Source: Phreatobacter sp.
GTDB lineage: Bacteria > Pseudomonadota > Alphaproteobacteria > Rhizobiales > Phreatobacteraceae
Assembly (NCBI RefSeq): GCF_016793595.1
Contig: NZ_JAEULY010000015.1
Span: 1-64,000, forward strand
Reading direction: 5' to 3'
Length of the DNA: 64,000 nt
Position 1 is the stretch's first letter; the number at the start of each line of letters is the position of its first letter. The translations under genes and the position numbers were made by a program. The notes under the pieces were generated by a model, which was not told the DNA's origin, did no database searches, and saw nothing but the letters and a program-made list of their open reading frames with translations. Shown here piece after piece: positions 27,081 to 36,331 of this stretch.

Positions 27081-27118
27081 TCCCAAGGAAAGAATGGCAC
27101 AAAATTCTTTCCTTGGGA
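27081..27118. promoter_or_regulatory. 15-bp perfect inverted repeat before the toxin-antitoxin pair
   Basis: TCCCAAGGAAAGAAT (27081-27095) and its exact reverse complement (27104-27118) flank an 8-base spacer. It ends seven bases before the antitoxin start codon and includes the ribosome site. It could be the operator for the antitoxin, or as RNA a hairpin hiding the ribosome site. No T run follows, so it is not a terminator of the preceding gene. Confidence 0.8.
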
Positions 27119-27133
27119 AGATACGCGCCAGCT

Positions 27134-27547
27134 TCAGGCCGCCCGCCGCGCCTTCGCCTCCAGATGCGCCTTCGCCGCCGCCAGCCCCTCCTCCATGATG
27201 CCGGCGACGACCGGCCCGAGATTGTGCGGCAGGATGTCGGCGATCCAGACCCGCCGGCTTGCGCCTGCCCCTTCGTCGAAGACCTGCATCGCGCCATTAT
27301 GGTGCTTCGCCCGCCCGCCAATGGCCGACCAGACGAAGCGGCGGGCCTGATCGTCGACATCGACGATCAATTCGCGGAGAACGAGACCGGATGCGAAAGT
27401 GACGACGCGCAGGTCGCCGCTTTCCATGCGGGCGTCGGTGACGACGCCGGGACAGAGCCGGGTATGCACCTGCCCGTAATCGCGCACCGCCGACCAGACC
27501 TCGGCCGATGGCGCGTCGATGACGACTTCCTTGCGGATCGACGCCAT
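27134..27547 (-). CDS. SRPBCC-family protein
   Basis: 137 residues with the START/Bet v 1-like helix-grip fold. N-terminus VIDAPSAEVWSAVRDYGQVH and a C-terminal amphipathic helix (about 110-135) are typical of polyketide-cyclase/dehydrase (COG3832-like) proteins that bind small hydrophobic molecules. Good site GAGGGAG before the ATG. It follows the VOC gene by 12 bases and precedes the antitoxin by 60, so it ends a four-gene run with ogt and the AraC regulator. Ligand unknown. Confidence 0.8.
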   Translation of the reverse strand: MASIRKEVVIDAPSAEVWSAVRDYGQVHTRLCPGVVTDARMESGDLRVVTFASGLVLRELIVDVDDQARRFVWSAIGGRAKHHNGAMQVFDEGAGASRRVWIADILPHNLGPVVAGIMEEGLAAAKAHLEAKARRAA

Positions 27548-27559
27548 GACGATACTCCC

Positions 27560-27925
27560 TCAGCCCATGAACACGGCTTCCAGATTGTTGTTGTCGGCAT
27601 CGATGACGAAAGCGGCGTAATAGGTCGGCGAATAGTCCGTGCGGATGCCCGGCGCGCCGTTATCCTTCGCGCCCGCCTTGAGCGCAGCCGCATGGAAGGC
27701 GTCCACCTCCGCCCGGCTCTTCGCCCTGAAGCAGATATGCACGCCGGTCGCGCCGGCATTGGTGGTCGGGTGCAGCCAGAGCGGGATCGTGTCCTTGTCG
27801 GGTCCGAAGCCGGCATAGCCCTCGCCGCTCGGGCCCGGCTTGTGGCCGAGGGGAGCCAGCGCCGCCGTGTAGAACGCGACCGCCTTCTTCATGTCCTTCA
27901 CGCGCAGTCCGAGATGGTCGTACAT
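27560..27925 (-). CDS. VOC-family protein (glyoxalase/bleomycin-resistance fold)
   Basis: 121 residues in two beta-alpha-beta-beta-beta halves. The start MYDHLGLRVKDMKKAVAFYT and the end VIDADNNNLEAVFMG are characteristic of the lactoylglutathione lyase-like subfamily, with a metal-ligand-type His (4) and Glu (117). Ribosome site GGAGGA. Lies 23 bases after the AraC gene in the ogt-araC-VOC-SRPBCC run, so may be an AraC-controlled detoxification protein; substrate unknown. Confidence 0.85.
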   Translation of the reverse strand: MYDHLGLRVKDMKKAVAFYTAALAPLGHKPGPSGEGYAGFGPDKDTIPLWLHPTTNAGATGVHICFRAKSRAEVDAFHAAALKAGAKDNGAPGIRTDYSPTYYAAFVIDADNNNLEAVFMG

Positions 27926-27948
27926 GACATCCTCCAGTGTTTGGAGCG

Positions 27949-28803
27949 TCAGGCTACGGCGAGGCGTGCAAGCCGCTCTTGGAATAAATTGCGCTCGCCG
28001 CGCGCAGCCTTGCGGAAGGCGCCCGGCGAGACGCCGGCGGCGCGGTGGAACGAGCGCACGAAATTGGACAGGTCGCCGAAGCCGACATCGTAGGCGATGG
28101 CGGTGACCGACGGCTCCGGCTCGGCAAGAAGGCCCGCCGCCCGCTTCAGCCGGCAATGCACCAGATACTGATGCGGCGTGACGCCGATCACGCGGCGGAA
28201 CAGCCGCAGGAAGTGGAACGGCGAGAGGCCGGCGAACCGCGCGACGGCATCGAGGTCGATGGCGTCCGCCGCATGCGCTTCGATCCAGAGCGCGGCCTCG
28301 ACCGCCCGGCGGCGGTCGCTGGCGCTCGCCGCCTGCGGCCTGCCGCTCCATCCCGAGACGATCGTGAGAAAGCGCTCGCCGATGAGGTGGCCGACCTCGT
28401 CGAGCCCGATATCGCTGCGCCCCTCGGCGGCGGCCTGCGCCAGTTCGCCCAGCACCGCAAGATCAGGGGTCGGCGGCACGGCCCGCGTCTCCCAGGCTTC
28501 GCGAAGCGGGCCGAGCCAGTCCGCGCCTTCCGCGGTGAACTGGAAGGAAAGGCACTCGTCGCCCTTGTCGTGGTGCTCGTGGGTGCAGCAATAGTCGTCG
28601 CCCGGCCGGCCGACGAGGATCGAGCCCGCGACGAGATCATAGGACCGGCCACGGCTCCTGAGGCCAAAACTGCCGCGCCGGACATAGGACAGCGACAGGC
28701 GGTCGTGCATCTCCGTGAAGGGCCGGTCGTCGGGACCAGCCTCGCAGCGATAGTCCATGACGCGGAGCGAGGCGCAGTCGCAGAGCCGTTTTGCGCGGAT
28801 CAT
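27949..28803 (-). CDS. AraC-family transcriptional regulator
   Basis: 284 residues. The N-terminal half is a cupin-like effector domain with several histidines and cysteines ([14 protein letters not shown] at about 71-84, a possible metal site). The C-terminal AraC domain has two HTH motifs ([20 protein letters not shown] and [20 protein letters not shown]). The start ATG overlaps the ogt stop in an ATGA, so translation is coupled to ogt. With ogt next door the pair resembles a split Ada system, but this protein lacks the Ada N-terminal PCHR-type methyl acceptor, so the resemblance is only in gene order. Confidence 0.88.
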   Translation of the reverse strand: MIRAKRLCDCASLRVMDYRCEAGPDDRPFTEMHDRLSLSYVRRGSFGLRSRGRSYDLVAGSILVGRPGDDYCCTHEHHDKGDECLSFQFTAEGADWLGPLREAWETRAVPPTPDLAVLGELAQAAAEGRSDIGLDEVGHLIGERFLTIVSGWSGRPQAASASDRRRAVEAALWIEAHAADAIDLDAVARFAGLSPFHFLRLFRRVIGVTPHQYLVHCRLKRAAGLLAEPEPSVTAIAYDVGFGDLSNFVRSFHRAAGVSPGAFRKAARGERNLFQERLARLAVA

Positions 28804-29396
28804 GGCGGCGCACCTTTCGCCGACGGCCGGGCGGCGAGACCAAAAGCGGGGTCGCCGTCGAACAGGGTCGGCTCGGCGCTGGTGCGCGCCCGCTCGATGG
28901 AGAGCAGCTTCAGCTTGGTTTCGACGCCGCCATTGGCGGAGAAGCCGCCGGTCCTGCCACCCGCCGCCAGCACGCGATGGCAGGGCACGATGATCGGGAT
29001 CGGGTTCTTGCCCAGCGCCTGCCCGACAGCCTGCGCGCCATTCGGCTCGCCGATGCGTCGCGCGACCTCGCCATAGGTCAGGGTCTCGCCGGGCTGGATC
29101 GTCAGCGCCACGTCATAGACGCGGCGGTAAAGATCAGGCTGGCCGGACAAGTCGAGCGACGCCTTCGACAGGTCAACCGGCTCGCCATCGATCAGGCGGA
29201 TGACGGCATCGACCACCGCGCGGACGACAGGCGGCGGCTCGCTCTCGACCGCTTCAGGAAACCGGCGCGTCAGGCGCGCCCGCGACGCGGCGTCGTCGCC
29301 CTCCGGCAATTGCGCGCCGACAATGCCGTCCGCACCCCAGGCGATGCCGCAGGTGCCGATGGCCGTCTCGAACAGGATGAAGCCCTGGTTTGGCAT
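28800..29396 (-). CDS. ogt: Methylated-DNA-protein cysteine S-methyltransferase
   Basis: Suicide DNA-repair protein that transfers the methyl group from O6-methylguanine to its own cysteine. 198 residues; acceptor Cys139 in IVPCHRVL, and the DNA-binding segment [10 protein letters not shown]. Start [10 protein letters not shown] chosen because TTAGGAGA precedes it; the longer frame is GC-rich read-through. It heads a leftward run with an AraC regulator (ATGA overlap), a VOC protein and an SRPBCC protein. The C-terminal tail ([15 protein letters not shown]) is longer than in E. coli Ogt. Confidence 0.93.
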   Translation of the reverse strand: MPNQGFILFETAIGTCGIAWGADGIVGAQLPEGDDAASRARLTRRFPEAVESEPPPVVRAVVDAVIRLIDGEPVDLSKASLDLSGQPDLYRRVYDVALTIQPGETLTYGEVARRIGEPNGAQAVGQALGKNPIPIIVPCHRVLAAGGRTGGFSANGGVETKLKLLSIERARTSAEPTLFDGDPAFGLAARPSAKGAPP

Positions 29397-29523
29397 GATG
29401 GGTCTCCTAACACGCGCCGCGCCGAGCCATGGCAGCATGTGGCAGCAGCGAGTTCATTGACCTGTTACCCCCGCCGCCCTATTGCAACCCACCCGTTTCA
29501 TTGGTTTCCGTCTGGATTTTGCC

Positions 29524-31179
29524 ATGCTTCCCGCCATTCCCTCCACGCCGGCCCTGATCGAGGCCGGCCGCGCCTGCACCGCCTGGCCGTTCGAGGAAGC
29601 GCGCAAACTCATCGCGCGGCTGGAGAAGAAGCCGAAGGACGGACCTGTCCTGTTCGAGACCGGCTACGGCCCCTCGGGCCTGCCGCATATCGGCACGTTC
29701 GGCGAGGTGGCGCGCACGACCATGGTGCGCAACGCCTTCCGCCTGCTGACGGACGACAAGGTGCCGACGCGGCTCCTGTGCTTCTCCGACGACATGGACG
29801 GCATGCGCAAGATTCCGGACAACGTGCCGGATCGCGCCTTCCTCGAACCCTATCTTCAGATGCCGCTGACGGCGGTGCCGGACCCGTGGACCAACGAGTT
29901 CAAGAGCTTCGGCGACCACAACAACGCCATGCTGCGCCGGTTCCTCGACCAGTTCGGCTTCGATTACGAGTTCGCCAGCGCCACCGAGTATTACCGGGCC
30001 GGCCGCTTCGACGAGGTGCTGCTGCGCGCCGCCGAGCGCTACGACGCCATCATGGGCGTGATGCTGCCGACGCTGGGCGAGGAGCGGCAGGCGACCTATT
30101 CGCCGTTCCTGCCGATCTCGCCGACGACGGGGCGCGTGCTCTACGTGCCGATGAAGGAGGTGAACGCCCGCGACGGCACCATCACCTTCGCCGACGAGGA
30201 TGGCCGCGACGTCACCATGCCGGTGACCGGCGGGCGCGCCAAGCTGCAGTGGAAGCCGGATTTCGGCATGCGCTGGGCGGCGCTCGGCGTCGATTTCGAA
30301 ATGTTCGGCAAGGATCACCAGACCAACGCGCCGATCTACGACCGGATCTGCGAGATCCTCGGCGGCGAAGCGCCGGAGCACTTCGTCTACGAGCTGTTCC
30401 TCGACCAGGACGGCCAGAAGATCTCGAAGTCGAAGGGCAACGGCCTGACCATCGACGAGTGGCTGACCTATGCCTCGCCGGAGAGCCTGTCGCTGTTCAT
30501 GTACCAGAACCCGCGCAGCGCCAAGCGGCTGCATTTCGACGTCATTCCGCGCAATGCCGACGACTATCTCGCCTTCGTCGAGAAGTACCCGGTGCAGGAC
30601 GAGAAGACGAAGCTGATGAACCCGGCCTGGCACATCCATGCCGGCTCGCCGCCGAAGGTCGCGGTGCCGATCTCCTTCTCCATGCTGATGAACCTCGTCT
30701 CGGTGTCGAACGCGCCGGCGAAGGAGGTTCTCTGGGGCTTCATCCGCCGCTATGCGCCGGACGCGACGCCGGAGAAGAACCCGAAGCTGGACGAGCTCGC
30801 CGGCTATGCCGTGCGCTACTTCCACGACTTCGTGAAGCCGACCAAGGTCTACAAGGCCGCCGACGAGGTGGAGCGCGAGGCGCTGCAGGCGCTCTCCGCC
30901 GCGCTGATGGCCATGCCCAGGAACGCCAGCGCCGAGGACGTGCAGGCCGCCGTCTACGATGTCGGCCGCGCCATCCCGCGCTATCAGGACCTGAAGGCCA
31001 AGGGCGCGACACCGGAAAAGCCGGGCGTCTCGTCGGAGTGGTTCTCGGCGATCTACAAGGTGCTGCTGGGGCAGGAGAAGGGTCCGCGTTTCGGCTCCTT
31101 CTCGGTGCTCTACGGCCTCGACGAGACGCGCGCGCTGATCGGCAAGGCGCTGGCTGGCGATTTCGTCAAAACCGCCTGA
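29524..31179 (+). CDS. lysS: Lysyl-tRNA synthetase, class I
   Basis: 551 residues. Charges tRNA-Lys. Class I form with the HIGH-type motif PHIG (54-57) and the KMSKS-type motif KISKS (299-303), unlike the class II enzyme of most bacteria; class I LysRS is found in archaea, spirochaetes and alphaproteobacteria. The start [16 protein letters not shown] is used; an in-frame TTG 14 codons earlier is possible. Monocistronic, divergent from ogt and convergent with the S24 repressor. Confidence 0.95.
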   Translation: MLPAIPSTPALIEAGRACTAWPFEEARKLIARLEKKPKDGPVLFETGYGPSGLPHIGTFGEVARTTMVRNAFRLLTDDKVPTRLLCFSDDMDGMRKIPDNVPDRAFLEPYLQMPLTAVPDPWTNEFKSFGDHNNAMLRRFLDQFGFDYEFASATEYYRAGRFDEVLLRAAERYDAIMGVMLPTLGEERQATYSPFLPISPTTGRVLYVPMKEVNARDGTITFADEDGRDVTMPVTGGRAKLQWKPDFGMRWAALGVDFEMFGKDHQTNAPIYDRICEILGGEAPEHFVYELFLDQDGQKISKSKGNGLTIDEWLTYASPESLSLFMYQNPRSAKRLHFDVIPRNADDYLAFVEKYPVQDEKTKLMNPAWHIHAGSPPKVAVPISFSMLMNLVSVSNAPAKEVLWGFIRRYAPDATPEKNPKLDELAGYAVRYFHDFVKPTKVYKAADEVEREALQALSAALMAMPRNASAEDVQAAVYDVGRAIPRYQDLKAKGATPEKPGVSSEWFSAIYKVLLGQEKGPRFGSFSVLYGLDETRALIGKALAGDFVKTA

Positions 31180-31213
31180 CGGACCGCCGGATCGCTGCGC
31201 TCCCGCGGCGATC

Positions 31214-31840
31214 CTACTGGCTCACCCACATGATGCGCGCCATCCAGGCGATCTCGGCGACCGGGAACGTGCGATCGGCGTGGTCGGCGTTGAGCGAGGT
31301 CAGCTCGACCGATTTATTGGTCTGGCGCTTGAGCTCCTTGGCCATGATCTCGCCCTCGGTCGTCTGCACCACGACGCGGTCGCCGCGCCGGACGGGCGCG
31401 ACCGGCGAGACAACGATGCGGTCGCCGTCGCGGTAGACCGGCAGCATGGAATCCCCCTGGATTTCCAGCGCGTAGATCGCCTCGTCGGGAACGTCGGGAA
31501 AGGACACCTCGTCCCAGCCGTTGCCGGCCGGAAGGCCGCCCGCATCGAAATAGCCGCCCGCGCCGGCCTGCGCGAAGCCGAGAATGGGCAGCGGCCTGGT
31601 GCTCATCCTGGAGCCTCCGACGAGCGAGACGAATTCGCCGAAGCTGGTGGAGGTAGCGTTGAGGACCTTCGCGACGGATTCGGTGGAAGGCCACCGCTCG
31701 CGCCCGTCCAGCATCACGCGCTTCGACTTGTTGAAGGTGGTGGCGTCCAGCCCGGCGCGCTTGGCAAGGCCCGAGGCCGACAGGCCGTTGGTCTCGGCCA
31801 GCCGGTCGATCGCCGCCCAGATATCGGCATGCGAAAACAT
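31214..31840 (-). CDS. LexA-like S24-family repressor (Xre HTH plus S24 peptidase domain)
   Basis: 208 residues. N-terminal HTH about 5-45 (SASGLAKRAGLDATTFNKSK), C-terminal S24 serine protease fold with catalytic Ser131 in QGDSMLPVYRDGD and Lys168 in IMAKELKR. Both catalytic residues are present, so it can probably self-cleave on a RecA-type signal or serve as a redox/phage-type repressor. It is not classical LexA, which has a different winged-helix N-terminus. Good GGGAG site. Divergent from DUF952 across a region with an inverted repeat and a TTGACA element. Not associated with prophage genes here. Confidence 0.88.
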   Translation of the reverse strand: MFSHADIWAAIDRLAETNGLSASGLAKRAGLDATTFNKSKRVMLDGRERWPSTESVAKVLNATSTSFGEFVSLVGGSRMSTRPLPILGFAQAGAGGYFDAGGLPAGNGWDEVSFPDVPDEAIYALEIQGDSMLPVYRDGDRIVVSPVAPVRRGDRVVVQTTEGEIMAKELKRQTNKSVELTSLNADHADRTFPVAEIAWMARIMWVSQ

Positions 31841-31913
31841 GGCAAACTCCCGATCGCGTGGCCGGTGATGCGTGTCTTCCACGCCACGGCGCAGTCAGAA
31901 TTCAGGAAGACCA

Positions 31914-31957
31914 TCCGATTGTAGGATTATTGCCCTTTCACGTCGATGTCAATCGGA
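31914..31957 (-). promoter_or_regulatory. Promoter and candidate operator of the S24 repressor gene
   Basis: On the minus strand TTGACA (31947-31952) and AATAAT (31926-31931) resemble -35 and -10 elements with a short 15-base spacer. They are framed by an 8-bp inverted repeat, TCCGATTG (31914-31921) and CAATCGGA (31950-31957). The repressor may bind there to control itself and perhaps the DUF952 gene on the other side. Confidence 0.4.
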
Positions 31958-32047
31958 ATATACGCTGCCCCGGGCGGGGCGTTTTCGGCCAGCCCTTGCA
32001 TCGCCGGCGCGGCGAGGCCAAAGCCTGACGCGGAAACGGTGAATGCC

Positions 32048-32395
32048 ATGTCTGCGACAATCTACAAAATATCCCCGCTCGCCGCGTGGCGGCAGGCCGA
32101 GGCCGCCGGCATCTTCACCGGCGCTCCGGTCGATCTCGCCGACGGCTACATCCATTTCTCGACAGCCGCGCAGGTGCGCGAGACCGCCGCGAAGCACTTT
32201 GCCGGCCAGAAGGACCTGCTCCTCGTCGCCGTCGATGCGGCGGCGCTCGGTGCGGCGCTGAAGTGGGAGCCATCGCGCGGCGGGGCGCTGTTCCCCCATC
32301 TCTATGGCGACCTGCCGATGAGCGCGGTGCGGTGGACCAGGCCGCTCGCCCTCGGCGCCGACGGCGCGCATCTCTTCCCGCCGCTGGACGCCTGA
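32048..32395 (+). CDS. DUF952 domain protein
   Basis: 115 residues, start MSATIYKISPLAAWRQAEAAG. The single domain has DLADGYIHFSTAAQVRETA and KWEPSRGGALFPHLYGDLP, both characteristic of DUF952 (COG3502), whose members are small soluble proteins of unknown role, sometimes fused to glutathione-S-transferase-like or NTP-transferase proteins. A longer frame upstream (to 31946) overlaps the S24 control region and is not supported. It is followed by apaG 96 bases downstream. Confidence 0.85.
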   Translation: MSATIYKISPLAAWRQAEAAGIFTGAPVDLADGYIHFSTAAQVRETAAKHFAGQKDLLLVAVDAAALGAALKWEPSRGGALFPHLYGDLPMSAVRWTRPLALGADGAHLFPPLDA

Positions 32396-32491
32396 CACGT
32401 CGCGCGGTTGACAGGCGGGATCGCCTCCGCAAGCCTGTGATCCGAAGCTTTCGCCAAGCAGCGGCCGGAATGGCTGCCAGAGAGAGCCGCC

Positions 32492-32884
32492 ATGTATCGC
32501 GCCGTCACGCGGGGCATCCAGGTCACGGTCACGCCGGAATATCTGCCCGAGCGCTCGGAGCCGGACGAAAGCCAGTATTTCTGGGCCTACCGCGTCGAGA
32601 TTCTCAACCTGTCGGGCGAGCGCGTGCAATTGCGGGCGCGCTACTGGCAGATCACCGACGAGCACGGCAAGGTTCACGAGGTGCGCGGCCCCGGCGTGGT
32701 CGGCGAGCAGCCCGTCATCGAATCGGGGGCGGCGTTCGAATACACGTCCGGCTGCCCGCTGACGACGCCGACCGGGATCATGGTCGGTCACTACCTGATG
32801 GTCACCGAGCGCAACGAGAGCTTCCAGGCGGAGATTCCGGCCTTCTCGCTCGACAGCCCGCACGCCAACCGCACGGTCAACTGA
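32492..32884 (+). CDS. apaG: ApaG (Co2+/Mg2+ efflux-associated) protein
   Basis: 130 residues, the whole protein being one immunoglobulin-like ApaG fold. Diagnostic motifs are [27 protein letters not shown] and [11 protein letters not shown]. Function remains only loosely defined (metal-ion resistance in enteric bacteria). The last eight bases overlap the end of the convergent TSUP gene. Confidence 0.95.
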   Translation: MYRAVTRGIQVTVTPEYLPERSEPDESQYFWAYRVEILNLSGERVQLRARYWQITDEHGKVHEVRGPGVVGEQPVIESGAAFEYTSGCPLTTPTGIMVGHYLMVTERNESFQAEIPAFSLDSPHANRTVN

Positions 32885-33623
32885 GCGCGCGCACCAGCTG
32901 GTAGAGCGCCAGCCCGCTGACCAGCAAACCGACAACGCCCATCAGCAGGTGCGGCTTCAGGTGGCGGACGAGATAGCCGCCGAGCGGGGCCGCCAGGACG
33001 CCGCCAATCACCAGTGCGGCGATATGCTGGACATGGGCGATGCCGAGTTCGACGAAGAACGTCGTCGAAACCGCGATCGTCACGAAGAACTCGGCGGCAT
33101 TGACCGAGCCGATCACCTTGCGCGGCGCATGGCCCGATCCGATCAGCGTCGACGTCACCATCGGCCCCCAGCCGCCACCGCCCACGGCGTCGAGGAAGCC
33201 GCCGACAATGCCGAGAGGCGCCGTGAAGGCGGCCGGCGCATCCTCGCGCGGGCGGGACAGGCGCGCCGCCTTGACGAGGATCAGGATGCCCACGGCCAGC
33301 AGATAGGCCGAGACGAAGGGCAGGATCGCCTTGCCGTTGACGTTGGAGAGCACCCAGGCGCCCACAACGCCACCGACGACGCCGGCAATGCCGAGCGTCA
33401 GGAACAGCCGGCCGTCGATGTTGCGGTGGTAGAGGTGCGACAGGCCGGATACCGCGGTCGTCGCGACTTCCGCGGTATGGGTCGTGGCGCTGGCCTGCGC
33501 CGGCGGCAGTCCGAGCGAAAGCATGGCGCTGGTGGCGATCAGGCCGAAAGCCATGCCCAGCGCGCCGTCGACGAGCTGCGCGAAGAAGCCGATGCCGACC
33601 AGCAGGATGAATTCGACCGTCAT
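32877..33623 (-). CDS. TSUP-family transporter (sulfite/sulfonate exporter type)
   Basis: 248 residues with about seven to eight TM helices and the paired TSUP motifs ([15 protein letters not shown] in the first half, [15 protein letters not shown] and SVNAAEFFV in the second). TauE/SafE family members export sulfite, sulfoacetate or related organosulfur anions or import some of them; direction and substrate cannot be told from sequence. Single gene convergent with apaG. Confidence 0.85.
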   Translation of the reverse strand: MTVEFILLVGIGFFAQLVDGALGMAFGLIATSAMLSLGLPPAQASATTHTAEVATTAVSGLSHLYHRNIDGRLFLTLGIAGVVGGVVGAWVLSNVNGKAILPFVSAYLLAVGILILVKAARLSRPREDAPAAFTAPLGIVGGFLDAVGGGGWGPMVTSTLIGSGHAPRKVIGSVNAAEFFVTIAVSTTFFVELGIAHVQHIAALVIGGVLAAPLGGYLVRHLKPHLLMGVVGLLVSGLALYQLVRALS

Positions 33624-33669
33624 TCCACCCCACTGTTCCGGGAGTGCCGCGGGCTCCGTCAGCCGGCGA

Positions 33670-34449
33670 TCAGAGTGCCGTCAAACCACCATCGACGACG
33701 AGGGCATGCCCCGTCATGAACGAATTTTCGGGCGAGCAGATCCATAGCATGGCCTGGACGATCTCGTCGGCCGTGCCGGGGCGGCGCATGGGCATGGTCT
33801 GGACCAGGCGGCCGACCATCTCCTCCTGCGTGCGCCCGTCCTGCATCAGGCTTTCGGTCAGCATGGGAGTCTCGGCGAAGGCCGGACAGATGGCATTGAC
33901 GCGGATGGACTTGCGCGCGACCTCGGCCGCCGTGGTCTTGGTCAGGCCGATGACCGCGTGCTTCGCCGCCGCATAGGCGGCCAGCAGCGGCGCGCCGGTG
34001 ACGCCGGCCACCGAAGCGGTGTTGAGGATCACCCCGCCGCCGTGCCGCTCCATGACCGGAATCTGCGCCTTCATGCCGTGGAAGACGCCCATGACGTTGA
34101 TGTCGAACATCCGCCGCATCACGGCTTCGTCGGTATCGACGAGCTTCATCGTGCCGTGGGCGACGCCGGCATTGTTGAGCGCGACGTCGAGACCGCCGAA
34201 GGCATCGACCGCCGCCTGGACGAGCAGCTGCACCGCCGGCCCGTGCGCGACATTCGTCACCTGCGCCACGGCCTTCGCGCCGATCGCCTCGGCGCGCCGC
34301 TTCGTCTCGGCCAGCGCTTCCGCCTGAATGTCGCCGAGCACGAGGTTCGCGCCCTCGGCGGCGAAACGCTCCGCCGCGCGGCGGCCGAAGCCGCTGGCCG
34401 CGCCCGTGATCAGGACGGTCTTGCCGGCATAGCGTCGCATGGCGGTCAT
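33670..34449 (-). CDS. Short-chain dehydrogenase/reductase
   Basis: 259 residues, classical SDR: cofactor motif TGAASGFG (15-22), NNAG (92-95), catalytic Ser in TASVAG and YxxxK as YAAAKHAV. The start ATG overlaps the stop of the upstream APH gene in an ATGA, so they are co-translated. As the last gene of the large leftward lipid-catabolic run it may oxidise an alcohol intermediate; the substrate is unknown. Confidence 0.9.
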   Translation of the reverse strand: MTAMRRYAGKTVLITGAASGFGRRAAERFAAEGANLVLGDIQAEALAETKRRAEAIGAKAVAQVTNVAHGPAVQLLVQAAVDAFGGLDVALNNAGVAHGTMKLVDTDEAVMRRMFDINVMGVFHGMKAQIPVMERHGGGVILNTASVAGVTGAPLLAAYAAAKHAVIGLTKTTAAEVARKSIRVNAICPAFAETPMLTESLMQDGRTQEEMVGRLVQTMPMRRPGTADEIVQAMLWICSPENSFMTGHALVVDGGLTAL

Positions 34450-35468
34450 TTCACTTCCCTGTCGATCACATCGACGGCCATGCGGCCGAGGATCGGGATG
34501 TTGTCCTTCACCTTGAGCGCGCGCTCAGGGTTGGAGGCATTGCCGGTGAGCGCCCGTTTCAGCACGCCCTGCAGGATCGCCGCCATGCGGAACAGCGAGA
34601 AGGCGAGATAGAAGCCCCAGTTGGGGATGCCGTCGAGGCCGGTGCGCTGGCAGTAGCGGGCGACATATTCCGCCTCGGTCGGAATGCCGACGGCCTTGCG
34701 GTCGATGCCGGCGAGCCCCCGGAACGACCCTTCGTGCGGCAGGCGCCAGTGCATGCACTGATAGGCGATATCGGCGAAGGGATGCCCGATGGTGGAGAGC
34801 TCCCAGTCGAGAATGGCGAGCAGCCTCGGCTCGTCATGGGCGAAGATCATGTTGTCGATGCGATAGTCGCCGTGGACCAGCGACGAGCGGCCATCGTCGG
34901 CGGGAAGGTTCTGCTCCAGCCAGACAATGGTGCGGTTGATGTCCGGGTGATCCTCGGTCTCCGAGGCGCGATACTGTTCGGCCCAGCGCGAGAGCTGCCG
35001 CGCGAAATAGTTGCCGGGGCGGCCGAAATCGGCGAGCCCGACCTTGGCGGGATCGACCATGTGCAGGGCGGCGAGGGCGGCGTTCATGGCGTCGTAGATG
35101 CCGGCGCGGTGCTCATTCGAGACCTCCGGCACGGCCGGGTCCCAGATGATGCGGCCATCGACGAATTCCATCACGTAGAAGGCGGTGCCGATGACGCTCT
35201 CGTCCTCGCACAAGGCATGCATGGCCGGGACCGGAACGCCAGTGCCATCGAGCGCCTTCATGACCCGGTACTCGCGATCAACCGCGTGGGCCGACTTCAG
35301 GAGCTGCCCCGGCGGCTTCTTGCGGAGCACGGCCTTGCCGCCGGCATGGGTCAGCATGAACGTGGGATTCGACTGGCCGCCGGCGAACTTCTCGGCCTTG
35401 ACCGGGCCCTTGAAGCCCGGCCAGTGGGCCTCGAGATAGGCGCCGAGCGCGGCTTCGTCGATCGTCAT
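34446..35468 (-). CDS. APH-fold phosphotransferase (ACAD10/11 N-terminal-like)
   Basis: 340 residues from MTIDEAALGAYLEAHWPGF. The aminoglycoside-phosphotransferase fold has the catalytic loop LVHGDYRIDNMIF and metal site ILDWELSTIGHPFADIAY, the form seen in proteins fused to or beside acyl-CoA dehydrogenases in animals and bacteria (ACAD10/ACAD11). Those kinases phosphorylate 4-hydroxyacyl-CoAs to allow beta-oxidation of hydroxy fatty acids; this role is a good but unproven guess here. A TTG at 35495 with GGAG upstream is an alternative start. Coupled to the SDR (ATGA overlap); 167 bases after livF. Confidence 0.87.
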   Translation of the reverse strand: MTIDEAALGAYLEAHWPGFKGPVKAEKFAGGQSNPTFMLTHAGGKAVLRKKPPGQLLKSAHAVDREYRVMKALDGTGVPVPAMHALCEDESVIGTAFYVMEFVDGRIIWDPAVPEVSNEHRAGIYDAMNAALAALHMVDPAKVGLADFGRPGNYFARQLSRWAEQYRASETEDHPDINRTIVWLEQNLPADDGRSSLVHGDYRIDNMIFAHDEPRLLAILDWELSTIGHPFADIAYQCMHWRLPHEGSFRGLAGIDRKAVGIPTEAEYVARYCQRTGLDGIPNWGFYLAFSLFRMAAILQGVLKRALTGNASNPERALKVKDNIPILGRMAVDVIDREVK

Positions 35469-35635
35469 GGCGGGCTGGGCTGCGGGCGAAGCCAAGGTCT
35501 CAACTCCGGATCGAAAGGCGCCCTCGCGAGGGCGGCGAACTGCAACCGGCGCACCACGCAGGGCGATGCGCCTCGGCTGGAGAATGTCGCACGCCCGCCA
35601 TGCCCGCGTCCCGTCCGCCGGACGGACGAGTGCGG

Positions 35636-36331
35636 TTACACTTCCAGCCACTCCTTGCGGACGGTTTCATTGGCCTTGAGCTCCGCCGGGGTGCCCTCGA
35701 ACACGATGCGACCGTGGCCCATGACATAGACGCGGTGCGAGATGTCGAGGGCGATGGAGAGCTTCTGCTCGACCAGCAGGATGGCGACGCCGCGCCGGGC
35801 GATCTCCGAGATCAGCTCGCCGACCTGACGCACGATCAGCGGCGCGAGCCCCTCCGTCGGCTCGTCGATCATGACGAGGTCGGGGTCGCCCATCATGGTG
35901 CGGCACATGGTGAGCATCTGCTTCTCGCCGCCGGACAGCACGCCGGCGGGCGCGTCGGCGCGGGCCGCGAGGTTGGGGAACATGTCGAGCGAGCCCTGGA
36001 TGGTCCAGCGCCCTTCCTTCTTCGCGTCCTTCATGCCGAGCATGAGGTTCTGCCGGACGGTCAGGTCCGGAAAGATGTCGCGGTGCTCCGGCACGTAGCC
36101 GATGCCGAGACGGGCGATGCGGTGGCTCGGCAGGCCAGCGATGTCGCGGCCCTTGAAGCGGATCGTTCCGTGCGGCGGCACCTCGCCCATGATGGCCTTG
36201 ACCGTGGTGGAGCGGCCGACGCCGTTGCGACCGATCAGGCTGACCACCTCGCCGGCATCGACGTGGATGTCGACGCCCTGCAGGATGTGGCTCTTGCCGT
36301 AATAGGCGTTGAGACCCGAAACCTCGAGCAT
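35636..36331 (-). CDS. livF: Branched-chain-type ABC transporter ATPase LivF
   Basis: 231 residues with the ABC signature LSGGEKQML, Walker B DLVMIDEPTEG and the switch His replaced by VEQ (VAILLVEQKLS), as usual for LivF. The Walker A reads GRNGVGRST: Arg40 occupies the place of the catalytic lysine. The DNA codon is CGC, so it is not a reading error of mine. Second ATPase of the importer; its start overlaps the livG stop by one base (TGATG). The gene is otherwise intact. Confidence 0.93.
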   Translation of the reverse strand: MLEVSGLNAYYGKSHILQGVDIHVDAGEVVSLIGRNGVGRSTTVKAIMGEVPPHGTIRFKGRDIAGLPSHRIARLGIGYVPEHRDIFPDLTVRQNLMLGMKDAKKEGRWTIQGSLDMFPNLAARADAPAGVLSGGEKQMLTMCRTMMGDPDLVMIDEPTEGLAPLIVRQVGELISEIARRGVAILLVEQKLSIALDISHRVYVMGHGRIVFEGTPAELKANETVRKEWLEV

